A model generated the notes under the pieces. The model was not told the DNA's origin. It did not search any database and saw nothing but the letters and a program-made list of their open reading frames with translations. A stretch of 64,000 bases of DNA from Shewanella holmiensis (lineage in GTDB: Bacteria > Pseudomonadota > Gammaproteobacteria > Enterobacterales > Shewanellaceae), in contig NZ_JAMTCD010000005.1 of assembly GCF_025370255.1 (NCBI RefSeq), forward strand, positions 147,376 through 211,375. The letters run 5' to 3'. Position numbers and translations under genes: made by a program. Shown here piece by piece: positions 24,528 through 32,679 of the stretch. Each line of letters opens with the position of its first letter. Position 1 is the first letter of the stretch.

Positions 24528-26120
24528 ATGAGTACAACTACGCACGATACTGCTGCAGTCCATGACGATCATCACCATGGTGCCCCAAAAGGCATTATGC
24601 GCTGGCTGCTAACCACCAACCATAAAGATATTGGATCGTTATATTTATGGTTCAGTTTTATTATGTTTTTAACTGGCGGAGCCATGGCTATGGTTATCCG
24701 CGCCGAGTTATTCCAACCTGGATTACAACTGGTTGAACCTAACTTTTTTAATCAAATGACCACAGTTCATGGACTTATCATGGTGTTTGGTGCCGTTATG
24801 CCTGCCTTCACTGGCTTAGCTAACTGGTTAATCCCTATGATGATTGGTGCGCCAGATATGGCACTACCACGAATGAACAACTGGAGTTTTTGGATATTAC
24901 CTTTCGCGTTTGCTATTTTGCTTAGCTCGCTATTTATGGAGGGCGGCGGCCCCAACTTTGGTTGGACATTCTATGCGCCACTATCGACAACCTATAGCCC
25001 TGATAGTACAGCGCTATTTGTATTCTCGGTGCATATTATGGGGATCAGCTCAATCATGGGTGCAATCAATGTGATTGTAACCATTGTCAATATGCGTGCC
25101 CCAGGCATGACATGGATGAAGCTACCCTTGTTTGTTTGGACATGGTTAATCACAGCTTTCTTATTAATTGCTGTGATGCCAGTGCTTGCTGGTGCAGTCA
25201 CCATGGTACTGACGGATAAGTTTTTCGGCACCAGCTTTTTTGATGCTGCGGGTGGTGGTGATCCCGTCATGTTCCAGCATATCTTCTGGTTCTTTGGGCA
25301 TCCGGAAGTGTACATTATGATTTTACCGTCGTTCGGTATCATCTCTGCCATCATTCCAGCGTTCAGCCGTAAAAAGTTATTTGGTTATTCATCCATGGTA
25401 TACGCAACGGCCAGTATTGCGATTCTGTCATTCTTAGTGTGGGCACACCATATGTTCACCACAGGTATGCCGGTATTTGCTGAATTGTTCTTTATGTATT
25501 GCACCATGTTGATAGCGGTTCCCACAGGGGTAAAAGTCTTCAACTGGGTTGCCACAATGTGGCGGGGATCGATGACGTTTGAAACGCCAATGCTTTTCGC
25601 CCTCGCCTTTATCATTCTGTTTACCATTGGTGGTTTTTCAGGATTGATGCTAGCAATCACCCCAGCAGATTTTCAGTACCACGATACTTACTTCGTTGTT
25701 GCGCATTTCCATTATGTGTTAGTAACTGGAGCGGTATTCTCCATTATGGCAGCGGCTTATTATTGGCTGCCTAAATGGACTGGGCATATGTATAGCGAAA
25801 CCTTAGGAAAATGGCACTTTTGGTGTTCGGTTATTTCAGTCAACGTGCTGTTTTTCCCGATGCACTTTTTAGGCCTTGCGGGTATGCCGCGTCGGATACC
25901 TGATTATGCAATTCAATTTGCTGATATCAATCAAATTGTATCCATTGGTGGATTCGCCTTTGGCTTGTCGCAGCTAATTTTCTTAGCCGTGGTCATTAAA
26001 TGCATCAAAGGCGGAGAAAAAGCACCAGATAAACCATGGGAAGGCGCTGAAGGATTAGAGTGGACAATCCCAAGTCCTGCGCCTTATCACTCGTTTACAA
26101 CGCCACCAGAGGTGAAATGA
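24528..26120 (+). CDS. ctaD: Cytochrome c oxidase subunit I
   Basis: A 530-residue, twelve-segment heme-copper oxidase subunit. Ligand motifs are clear: the HPEVY helix with the His-Tyr cross-link site, the HH pair in [11 protein letters not shown] for CuB, and VAHFHYVL for hemes a and a3. The family-typical [15 protein letters not shown] start is preserved. It begins 9 bp after coxB and is followed after 1 bp by the cox11 gene. Confidence 0.98.
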   Translation: MSTTTHDTAAVHDDHHHGAPKGIMRWLLTTNHKDIGSLYLWFSFIMFLTGGAMAMVIRAELFQPGLQLVEPNFFNQMTTVHGLIMVFGAVMPAFTGLANWLIPMMIGAPDMALPRMNNWSFWILPFAFAILLSSLFMEGGGPNFGWTFYAPLSTTYSPDSTALFVFSVHIMGISSIMGAINVIVTIVNMRAPGMTWMKLPLFVWTWLITAFLLIAVMPVLAGAVTMVLTDKFFGTSFFDAAGGGDPVMFQHIFWFFGHPEVYIMILPSFGIISAIIPAFSRKKLFGYSSMVYATASIAILSFLVWAHHMFTTGMPVFAELFFMYCTMLIAVPTGVKVFNWVATMWRGSMTFETPMLFALAFIILFTIGGFSGLMLAITPADFQYHDTYFVVAHFHYVLVTGAVFSIMAAAYYWLPKWTGHMYSETLGKWHFWCSVISVNVLFFPMHFLGLAGMPRRIPDYAIQFADINQIVSIGGFAFGLSQLIFLAVVIKCIKGGEKAPDKPWEGAEGLEWTIPSPAPYHSFTTPPEVK

Positions 26121-26121
26121 G

Positions 26122-26685
26122 ATGAGTCAGCCAACCAAATCAAACCGTAAGTTACTCACCATGCTAACACTTGGTGCTGTGGGCATGTTTGGTTTTGGTT
26201 TTGCGCTGGTGCCTCTTTACGATGTGCTATGTGACACTTTAGGTATTAATGGAAAAACCCAAAATACTGCAAGTACATACGAAGCTGTCATTGTTGATAA
26301 AAGTCGCACTGTTACTATAGAGTTTGTTGCCCAAATACAGCCCGGCATGCCGTGGGAGTTTTCTCCCACGGTAAATCGCATTCAAGTTCATCCAGGTGAA
26401 CTAACCCATGCTAAATTTCATGCCAAAAACCTGTCAGCAAACAACACCATTGGCCAAGCAATACCCTCAGTATCGCCTGGTCAAGGTGCTGCCTATTTTA
26501 ATAAAACAGAGTGCTTTTGTTTTAATCAACAACCACTAGCGGCATCAGCCAGTGCTGAACTCCCATTGATTTTTTACGTGGATCCCGATTTACCGGAATC
26601 CATTAACACCTTGACTCTCTCTTATACCCTTTACGACATTACCGCTAAAGTCGGTAGTGGCTTAAAGCAAGGAGCAGCAAAATGA
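26122..26685 (+). CDS. ctaG: Cytochrome c oxidase assembly protein CtaG/Cox11
   Basis: A 187-residue copper chaperone that delivers Cu to the CuB site. One N-terminal membrane segment and a periplasmic domain with the Cu-binding CFCFNQQ motif are seen, together with the PLYDVLC and MPWEFSP stretches typical of Cox11. It overlaps coxC by 4 bp (ATGA). Confidence 0.96.
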   Translation: MSQPTKSNRKLLTMLTLGAVGMFGFGFALVPLYDVLCDTLGINGKTQNTASTYEAVIVDKSRTVTIEFVAQIQPGMPWEFSPTVNRIQVHPGELTHAKFHAKNLSANNTIGQAIPSVSPGQGAAYFNKTECFCFNQQPLAASASAELPLIFYVDPDLPESINTLTLSYTLYDITAKVGSGLKQGAAK

Positions 26686-27557
26686 CCACAAAGCATGAAG
26701 CCTATTATGTGCCAGCACAAAGTGCCTGGCCTATCATTGGTGCCATTGGCCTTTTCTTAATCGCCTTTGGCGCAGGCAGTTACGTACAACAATTATCAAC
26801 AGAAGAAAGTTATGGCGGTTATATTCTTATTGCCGGTATAGCTGTAATTTTATTTATGATTTTTGGTTGGTTTAAAACCGTCATTGATGAATCAATGGCA
26901 GGTTTATACTCAGCCCAAATGGACCGTTCATTCCGTCAAGGAATGAGTTGGTTTATTTTCTCGGAAATTATGTTCTTCGGGGCTTTTTTTGGCGCGTTAT
27001 TCTACGCCAGAATGGTTGCGGTACCTTGGTTAGGTGGCGCGTCAAATAATGCCATGACCCATGAAGTTTTATGGCCGGCATTTGAAGCCATTTGGCCTTT
27101 AGTCACCACACCTGATGGCACCAAAACAGAAGCTATGCCATGGACCGGGTTACCATTAATCAATACGATTTTACTGTTAACCTCCTCTGTCACACTGCAT
27201 TTTGCTCACACCAGTTTAGAAAAAGCCAAACGCACACCATTAAAAATTTGGTTAGCGCTGACCATTTTATTAGGTATCGCCTTCTTGGTTTTACAGGTAG
27301 AAGAGTACAGCCACGCTTACCATGAAATGGGCTTAACGCTTGAGTCGGGGATCTACGGTAATACCTTCTTTCTGTTAACCGGCTTTCATGGCATGCATGT
27401 CACTTTAGGAACCGTGTTCTTAATTGTATTGCTATTACGGGTGTTAAAAGGTCACTTCACAACCGACAAGCATTTTGCTTTCCAGGCAGGCAGCTGGTAT
27501 TGGCATTTTGTTGATGTGGTGTGGTTATGTTTATTTGTGTTCGTTTACGTACTGTAA
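26682..27557 (+). CDS. coxC: Cytochrome c oxidase subunit III
   Basis: A 291-residue protein with seven membrane segments. Family stretches include FRQGMSWFIFSEIMFFGAFFGALFYAR, VLQVEEYSHAYHEMGLTLESGIYG, FFLLTGFHGMHVTLG and the final WYWHFVDVVWLCLF. It completes the structural subunits. It starts within the end of the cox11 gene and is followed by a convergent DUF2909 gene. Confidence 0.97.
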   Translation: MTTKHEAYYVPAQSAWPIIGAIGLFLIAFGAGSYVQQLSTEESYGGYILIAGIAVILFMIFGWFKTVIDESMAGLYSAQMDRSFRQGMSWFIFSEIMFFGAFFGALFYARMVAVPWLGGASNNAMTHEVLWPAFEAIWPLVTTPDGTKTEAMPWTGLPLINTILLLTSSVTLHFAHTSLEKAKRTPLKIWLALTILLGIAFLVLQVEEYSHAYHEMGLTLESGIYGNTFFLLTGFHGMHVTLGTVFLIVLLLRVLKGHFTTDKHFAFQAGSWYWHFVDVVWLCLFVFVYVL

Positions 27558-27566
27558 ACACGCTGA

Positions 27567-27773
27567 TTAATAAGGCCGTGGGTTAGGTTGAATAATGCCT
27601 AATGCCATGGCCAACAGCAGTAAAATAACAACAAGGGCAGAAAACATCACTCTTCGACCTAAAAAAGGACTCATAGATTGTTTGTTTTCTCCTTTAACCA
27701 TAATAAATAATGCACGGGCTAAATTAAACATAATGAATACAAGCAGTAGCACTAAAACTAACTTAACTAACAA
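27567..27773 (-). CDS. DUF2909 small membrane protein, opposite strand within the cox cluster
   Basis: A protein of about 68 residues with two hydrophobic segments (KLVLVLLLVFIMFNLARALFIMV and VMFSALVVILLLLAMALG) matching the small DUF2909 proteins that sit beside coxC in many gammaproteobacteria. The start is uncertain: the TTG at 27773 restores the family-typical leading helix and overlaps the surf1 start in antisense by 41 bp; the first ATG is at 27731 and would cut the first membrane segment. Function unknown, presumed oxidase assembly. Confidence 0.6.
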   Translation of the reverse strand: MLVKLVLVLLLVFIMFNLARALFIMVKGENKQSMSPFLGRRVMFSALVVILLLLAMALGIIQPNPRPY

Positions 27774-28551
27774 TGGGGCTGTCACAGGCAATCCTCTTGC
27801 GGGTTTAGGTTGGGCCGCGTTTGTTTTTATTGTCATCACTGTGGCGGTGTTTAGCATTTTGGTCAAGTTAGGATTATGGCAACTGGAACGTGCAGAATTC
27901 AAACGTGCATGGGATATCACGTTAAACGAGCGGCAAAACCAAGCAGCAATAAATTTTGATTCATTATTGCAAGTCATTGCGGAGCACACATCAAACGCTA
28001 ATTCAGAACAACAAACCTTAACAGGATATCGCATTGCCGTATCGGTATCACCGGTATCGAAGCAGGTACTACTGCTCGATAATCAAATATACATGGGTCA
28101 GGTAGGTTATTTGGCTTATCAGGTGTTTCAAGTCAACGCCTCGTCACCGCATTTATTAGTTGAACTCGGTTTTGTGCCCGCCGATAAAGACCGCCGAATT
28201 TTGCCTGACATCAGCTCGATTTCAACGGGAAGATACAAGCTGATTGGACGCATTTATCAAAAACAGACCAATCCATTAAGCGATCATTTAATGGCTGAAA
28301 CAGGTAACCCAATGCGCTTCCAAAATTTAAATATAGATGAATTATCGCAGCTGCTGGGGTATCCATTATTACCTGTGGTGTTGCAACCAGATAACGTACC
28401 TGATTTAAGTTTGCCACAACCGTGGCAACCTATTCCGTTATCAGCACAAAAACATCAAGGATATGCTTTACAGTGGTTCACTATGGCCGCGGTATTTTTA
28501 GGGTTAATGGCATGGCTGGCACACAAAAAGTGGCAAGCTGGCGCTCATTAA
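27733..28551 (+). CDS. SURF1 family oxidase assembly protein
   Basis: A 272-residue SURF1 (Shy1) protein with membrane helices near the N-terminus (FVFIVITVAVFSILVKLGLWQLERAEFKRAW) and at the C-terminus (ALQWFTMAAVFLGLMAWLAHKK). SURF1 aids heme a insertion in subunit I. The start at 27733 gives the normal family length; the upstream in-frame extension lies antisense to the DUF2909 gene and is rejected. No strong ribosome site is visible. Confidence 0.9.
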   Translation: MNTSSSTKTNLTNNGAVTGNPLAGLGWAAFVFIVITVAVFSILVKLGLWQLERAEFKRAWDITLNERQNQAAINFDSLLQVIAEHTSNANSEQQTLTGYRIAVSVSPVSKQVLLLDNQIYMGQVGYLAYQVFQVNASSPHLLVELGFVPADKDRRILPDISSISTGRYKLIGRIYQKQTNPLSDHLMAETGNPMRFQNLNIDELSQLLGYPLLPVVLQPDNVPDLSLPQPWQPIPLSAQKHQGYALQWFTMAAVFLGLMAWLAHKKWQAGAH

Positions 28552-28592
28552 GCATTTTTCATCAACATTAAGCAGTAAGAAGAGGAGCTAGA

Positions 28593-29144
28593 ATGAACTC
28601 CCAGCCCAAAAGAAGTAATAAAACACTCATCATATTGTTAGTCGTTTTTGTACTGCCCGTTGCCTTAGCCAAATTGGTATTAAGCTTAGATCTCTACCAT
28701 GGCGGCGCCACCAACAAAGGGGCATTGTTAAATACCGAGCTGACCTACAGCGCGTTAAATATGGTGAATCCGAAACCACATCTGTGGCAAATGGTGTACT
28801 TGCTGCCTGAAAAATGTGGCGAGCAATGTATGGATAGACTCTATGTGATTAACCAAAGTCATATAGCGCTAGGACGAGACCGAGACCGCGTTAGCCCAAT
28901 TATATTACTGCAAAATAACAGCGACCTAGACGCACTTAAGCAACTCCATATTCAATTTGAAACAGCCCCCAGCAATGCACAAATAGCCGCATTATTAACC
29001 CAACAACAGATGATCATTATCGATCCGTTAGGCAGTCTAGTTATGCAATACGATGGCGTATCGGGTCGTGAGGCCAGCATAGCTCAAGGCAAATCAATGA
29101 TTGCCGACCTGCGTAAAATGCTGAAGTTGTCGAGGGTTGGCTAA
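28593..29144 (+). CDS. Membrane-anchored CX3C protein of cox clusters, probable assembly factor
   Basis: A 183-residue protein with one N-terminal membrane segment (TLIILLVVFVLPVALAKLVLSL) and a periplasmic domain. It holds a CGEQC motif (CX3C, the Sco spacing) followed by a thioredoxin-like pattern (MDRLYVINQSHIALGRDRDRV, then MIIIDPLGSLVMQYDG). Unknown proteins like this lie between surf1 and ctaA in many Shewanella, Pseudomonas and Vibrio clusters. It may be a degenerate Sco-like copper or thiol factor; the Sco His ligand is not seen. GAGGAG precedes the ATG, and it overlaps ctaA by 1 bp. Confidence 0.75.
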   Translation: MNSQPKRSNKTLIILLVVFVLPVALAKLVLSLDLYHGGATNKGALLNTELTYSALNMVNPKPHLWQMVYLLPEKCGEQCMDRLYVINQSHIALGRDRDRVSPIILLQNNSDLDALKQLHIQFETAPSNAQIAALLTQQQMIIIDPLGSLVMQYDGVSGREASIAQGKSMIADLRKMLKLSRVG

Positions 29145-30124
29145 TGCGCATTCCTCATCTCATCAAATTTACCCTAGTGTTCACCTTAATGGTGATTCTA
29201 ATGGGGGCTTACACTCGATTATCTGATGCAGGTTTAGGCTGCCCTGATTGGCCAGGCTGTTACGGTCATTTAACCGTGCCGAATGAAAGTCATGAATTAG
29301 CGAAAGTGGAAGCGCACTTTCCCGAACATACCGTTGAACCTGAAAAAGCCTGGCTTGAAATGATCCACCGTTATATTGCGGGCACCTTGGGGTTACTCGT
29401 TTTAGTCATTTTGATTTTATGTTTAAAGCAACCTTCTGCGCCCAAAAAGCTCCCGATATTGATATCCGCTTTAATCATTTTTCAAGCGGCACTTGGCATG
29501 TGGACGGTCACCATGAAGCTGATGCCGATTGTGGTAATGTCACATCTTATAGGTGGGTTTAGTTTATTTTCATTATTATTCATTCTCTATTTACGTACCA
29601 AGCCCTTAAGGATCCCGGGCGGCGACTTATATGCCAGAAAGCTAGCCCCTATCGCCGCATTTGGGCTTGCAGTGTTGGTGATACAAATTATTTTAGGCGG
29701 CTGGACCTCATCAAACTACGCGGCCTTAGCCTGCACTACATTGCCGATTTGCGAAGGTAATTGGGTTGATAACTTACGCTTTGCCGATGCTTTTTCACCT
29801 TTTCAAGGCAACCATCCCAGTTTTGAATTTGGTGTTTTAGATTATGCGACCAGAATGACAATTCATATTAGCCACCGTATTTGGGGGGTATTAACCGCCA
29901 TTATTTTAGTGTGGATTGCGATAAAACTATTAAAAGCACAATCATCCACAATGCGAAAAAGCGCCTTTTTACTAATTTTGTTAGTGATAGCGCAAGTGGC
30001 ACTTGGGATCAGCAATGTAGTGATGCACTTACCATTAGGCATCGCAGTTTCTCACAATGGCGGCGCGGCATTACTGTTGCTAACCATGGTATTTATCAAC
30101 TACGCCCTATGGCGTAAAGCGTAA
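29144..30124 (+). CDS. ctaA: Heme A synthase CtaA/Cox15
   Basis: A 326-residue membrane protein with eight segments that oxidises the C8 methyl of heme O to heme A. Typical motifs are GAYTRLSDAGLGCPDWPGCYG, MIHRYIAGTLG, VMSHLIGGF, TIHISHRIWG and VMHLPLGIAVSHNGGAALLLL with the conserved His. Its start overlaps the previous stop by 1 bp. Confidence 0.96.
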   Translation: MRIPHLIKFTLVFTLMVILMGAYTRLSDAGLGCPDWPGCYGHLTVPNESHELAKVEAHFPEHTVEPEKAWLEMIHRYIAGTLGLLVLVILILCLKQPSAPKKLPILISALIIFQAALGMWTVTMKLMPIVVMSHLIGGFSLFSLLFILYLRTKPLRIPGGDLYARKLAPIAAFGLAVLVIQIILGGWTSSNYAALACTTLPICEGNWVDNLRFADAFSPFQGNHPSFEFGVLDYATRMTIHISHRIWGVLTAIILVWIAIKLLKAQSSTMRKSAFLLILLVIAQVALGISNVVMHLPLGIAVSHNGGAALLLLTMVFINYALWRKA

Positions 30125-30139
30125 CCAGAGGACATAACA

Positions 30140-31048
30140 ATGACAAAACCAATCATCCTCAACCCCCCCCATGAGGCTGTTACATTTCAATGGCGTGCCT
30201 ATTTTGAAATGACCAAACCTAAAGTCGTCGCGTTAATGCTGCTCACTGTATTGGTCGGCATGTGTTTAGCGGTACCCGGCGTAGTGCCACTTCAGCCTCT
30301 TATTGTCGGCATGGTTGGCATTGGACTAATGGCTGGTGCTGCGGCAGCATTTAATCACTTAATAGACCGTCGCATTGATGGCTTAATGGCCCGCACTTAT
30401 AACCGCCCTTTACCGAAAGGGAAAATCTCAGGCACCAAGGCTGCGGTATTTGCTGTATCCATTGGGTTGATAGGATTTGTCATGCTTTACGCCTGGGTAA
30501 ATCCACTGACGGCCTGGCTAACCTTTGCCAGTTTAATCGGTTATGCCTTGGTTTATACCGCTTATTTGAAACGTGCTACCTCGCAAAATATTGTCATTGG
30601 CGGGTTAGCTGGGGCAATGCCACCATTATTAGGCTGGACAGCAGTCACTAACGAATTACACGGCCATGCTTTACTCTTGGTTATCATCATTTTCACCTGG
30701 ACGCCGCCGCACTTTTGGGCATTGGCGATTCACCGCAGAAAAGAATATGCCAAAGTCGACATTCCCATGCTGCCAGTTACCCATGGTGTTGAATTTACTA
30801 AAACGTGTATTTTGTTGTATACCATTCTTCTTGCTATCGCGTGTTTACTGCCGGTATTAGTCGGCATGTGTGGTCCGGTTTATCTGGTCGGCTCAACGCT
30901 ACTCAGTTGTGGGTTTATTTATAAAGCTTGGCAGCTTAAATACCATGACTACCAAGGCTTAGCGATGAATGTATTTAAATTTTCTATCTATCATTTGATG
31001 GTGTTATTCATCGTTTTGTTAGTTGATCACTATTTGTGGGTTAACTAA
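30140..31048 (+). CDS. ctaB: Protoheme IX farnesyltransferase (heme O synthase)
   Basis: A 302-residue UbiA-family prenyltransferase converting heme B to heme O. The first Asp-rich motif is [21 protein letters not shown], the second region [32 protein letters not shown]. Nine membrane helices are expected. It supplies CtaA, directly upstream. A run of eight C residues at 30163-30170 near the start is a possible slippage spot. Confidence 0.97.
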   Translation: MTKPIILNPPHEAVTFQWRAYFEMTKPKVVALMLLTVLVGMCLAVPGVVPLQPLIVGMVGIGLMAGAAAAFNHLIDRRIDGLMARTYNRPLPKGKISGTKAAVFAVSIGLIGFVMLYAWVNPLTAWLTFASLIGYALVYTAYLKRATSQNIVIGGLAGAMPPLLGWTAVTNELHGHALLLVIIIFTWTPPHFWALAIHRRKEYAKVDIPMLPVTHGVEFTKTCILLYTILLAIACLLPVLVGMCGPVYLVGSTLLSCGFIYKAWQLKYHDYQGLAMNVFKFSIYHLMVLFIVLLVDHYLWVN

Positions 31049-31107
31049 ATCCTGTTGCAATAAAGCTTCTTTAATAAGAATGACACTCATAACCAAGGGC
31101 GTGCTAA

Positions 31108-31770
31108 ATGCGTAAACGCAGTATCATTGTGGCACTGATGGCGGTGGCGATAGGCGGTTTCACGGCCTATCAATGGCAAACGCCACCGGCCAATTCATCC
31201 ACACAAATGCATCACTCTCAATACAAAAATATCGAGCTAGCTACTGGCTTTATTTACGATAACCCAAGAAAACTAGCCACTTTTAGCCTCAGCGATCAAC
31301 ACGGCAACCCTTTCACAAATCAAGATTTACAAGGTAAGTGGAGCCTCTTTTTTATTGGCTTCACCTCTTGCCCTGATGTCTGCCCAACCACATTAAATAA
31401 GCTAGCTGCCGCCTACCCTGAGCTGCAGGAAATCTCTGCCGATATACAGGTTGTTTTTGTGTCCGCCGATCCCCAACGCGATACCCAAGTTAAACGTTTA
31501 GACTACATCAACTTTTTTAACCGCGATTTTAAAGCCATAACGGCAGAACATAGCCAGTTGTTTCCTTTCAGCCGTGATCTCGGCTTTGTTTATGCGATGG
31601 TTGGGGAGGGAGAAAATTACCAAATCGATCACAGTGCTTCTTATGTACTGGTCTCCCCCACAGGCGAAAAAACCGCAGTGTTTAGGGCTAAGCCGAAACC
31701 CGGTTTACCACCTCAAATACTCAATGAAGAGTTAATTGCTGATTTTAAAAAGATTGTTAATAATGCATAA
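31108..31770 (+). CDS. SCO1/SenC family copper chaperone
   Basis: A 220-residue protein with an N-terminal membrane anchor and a thioredoxin-fold domain carrying the CPDVC copper motif (SLFFIGFTSCPDVCPTTLNKL) and the distal His (YQIDHSASYVL). Sco proteins load CuA in subunit II. It ends the cox operon. Confidence 0.95.
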   Translation: MRKRSIIVALMAVAIGGFTAYQWQTPPANSSTQMHHSQYKNIELATGFIYDNPRKLATFSLSDQHGNPFTNQDLQGKWSLFFIGFTSCPDVCPTTLNKLAAAYPELQEISADIQVVFVSADPQRDTQVKRLDYINFFNRDFKAITAEHSQLFPFSRDLGFVYAMVGEGENYQIDHSASYVLVSPTGEKTAVFRAKPKPGLPPQILNEELIADFKKIVNNA

Positions 31771-31790
31771 GCCGATTTAAGATCGGTTTA
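31770..31790 (+). terminator. Weak hairpin after the sco gene
   Basis: CCGAT/ATCGG stem with TTAAG loop directly after the stop, followed by a short T-rich stretch. A weak terminator at best. Confidence 0.35.
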
Positions 31791-32002
31791 CATTACTCGA
31801 TTTGATCAGTAACGTGTGATCTTGTGTTTAATACTATTTGAATTCACGCTTACAATTAGCCATACGCTATCCGCTAACTCTGCCCGTGAACCCGACTGCA
31901 ACACTTGGTTTATAATAATCTACGTAAAACCATGATTAATATTGCTCAAATAGTAATAAAGGCTATATTTTAATAAGTTGCTGTTAACGGTTGGAATACT
32001 GC

Positions 32003-32284
32003 ATGACTGAAACCACTCTAGATTTAGGCGCGGCGATTACAATTCGTAATATACAGCCAATATATTCTCAGCTTGCTAATCATTTACAGCAAACCACACC
32101 ATTTATTATTGATGCCAGCAAACTGACCAAAGTGGATACTGCCGGAGCGCAGTTACTGTTTTTACTGCATCAAACCTGTATCAAACGGTCACTTAATGTT
32201 ACTTGGCTTCCAGCCGATAAAGAGATATGCAAGCAATTAGCGTTACTCGCGATTACAATACCACCGCTAATTGGCTCAGTTTAA
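32003..32284 (+). CDS. STAS-domain protein, first gene of the chemosensory operon
   Basis: A 93-residue STAS domain (LGAAITIRNIQPIYSQL, FIIDASKLTKVDTAGAQLLFLLHQ). In SpoIIAA-type antagonists a phosphorylatable Ser follows Asp; here the residue is Thr (VDTAGAQ), as in MlaB-like proteins. STAS proteins often head alternative che operons in Shewanella and Pseudomonas. Its partner is unknown. The ATG at 32003 is preferred to the upstream TTG. Confidence 0.82.
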   Translation: MTETTLDLGAAITIRNIQPIYSQLANHLQQTTPFIIDASKLTKVDTAGAQLLFLLHQTCIKRSLNVTWLPADKEICKQLALLAITIPPLIGSV

Positions 32285-32296
32285 AGGACAGTTTTA

Positions 32297-32662
32297 ATGA
32301 AAAAAATTCTGGCAGTCGACGATTCCACCTCCATGCGACAGATGGTCAGCTTTACCTTGCAAACAGCAGGATATGAAGTGCATGTCGCCGCTGATGGCAG
32401 TGAAGCTTTGACATTAGCCAAGCAAACTCAGTTTGATCTGGTGATCTCTGACATTAATATGCCCGTGATGGATGGCATTACGCTGATTAAAGAATTACGG
32501 GCGCTTGACCAGTACCGCTTTACGCCGTTATTGATGCTGACCACTGAATCTAGCCCAGAAAAAAAACAACAAGGGCGCGCCGCTGGTGCCACAGGCTGGA
32601 TAGTAAAACCTTTTAATCCGGAACAACTTTTGGCAACCGCAGCCAAAGTACTCCGTTTTTAG
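32297..32662 (+). CDS. cheY: CheY-like response regulator
   Basis: A 121-residue single receiver domain. The acidic pocket is VDDST, phospho-acceptor Asp52 (VISDINMPVMDG), conserved Thr/Ser (MLTTESS) and Lys (WIVKPFNPEQL). It has no output domain, so it acts by protein contact; its target (flagellar motor or another system) is not evident, as no fli gene is nearby. AAGGA lies upstream; cheA follows after 17 bp. Confidence 0.93.
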   Translation: MKKILAVDDSTSMRQMVSFTLQTAGYEVHVAADGSEALTLAKQTQFDLVISDINMPVMDGITLIKELRALDQYRFTPLLMLTTESSPEKKQQGRAAGATGWIVKPFNPEQLLATAAKVLRF

Positions 32663-32679
32663 TGATAAGCAGAGAATAA

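Noticed and set aside
24767..25660. Several minus-strand ORFs inside ctaD
   Set aside because: They are shadows of the membrane-protein coding frame.
31930..31960. FliA (sigma-28) promoter before the chemosensory operon
   Set aside because: A TAAA at about 31925 is followed at N15 by GCTCAAAT, too far from GCCGATAA to support the call.
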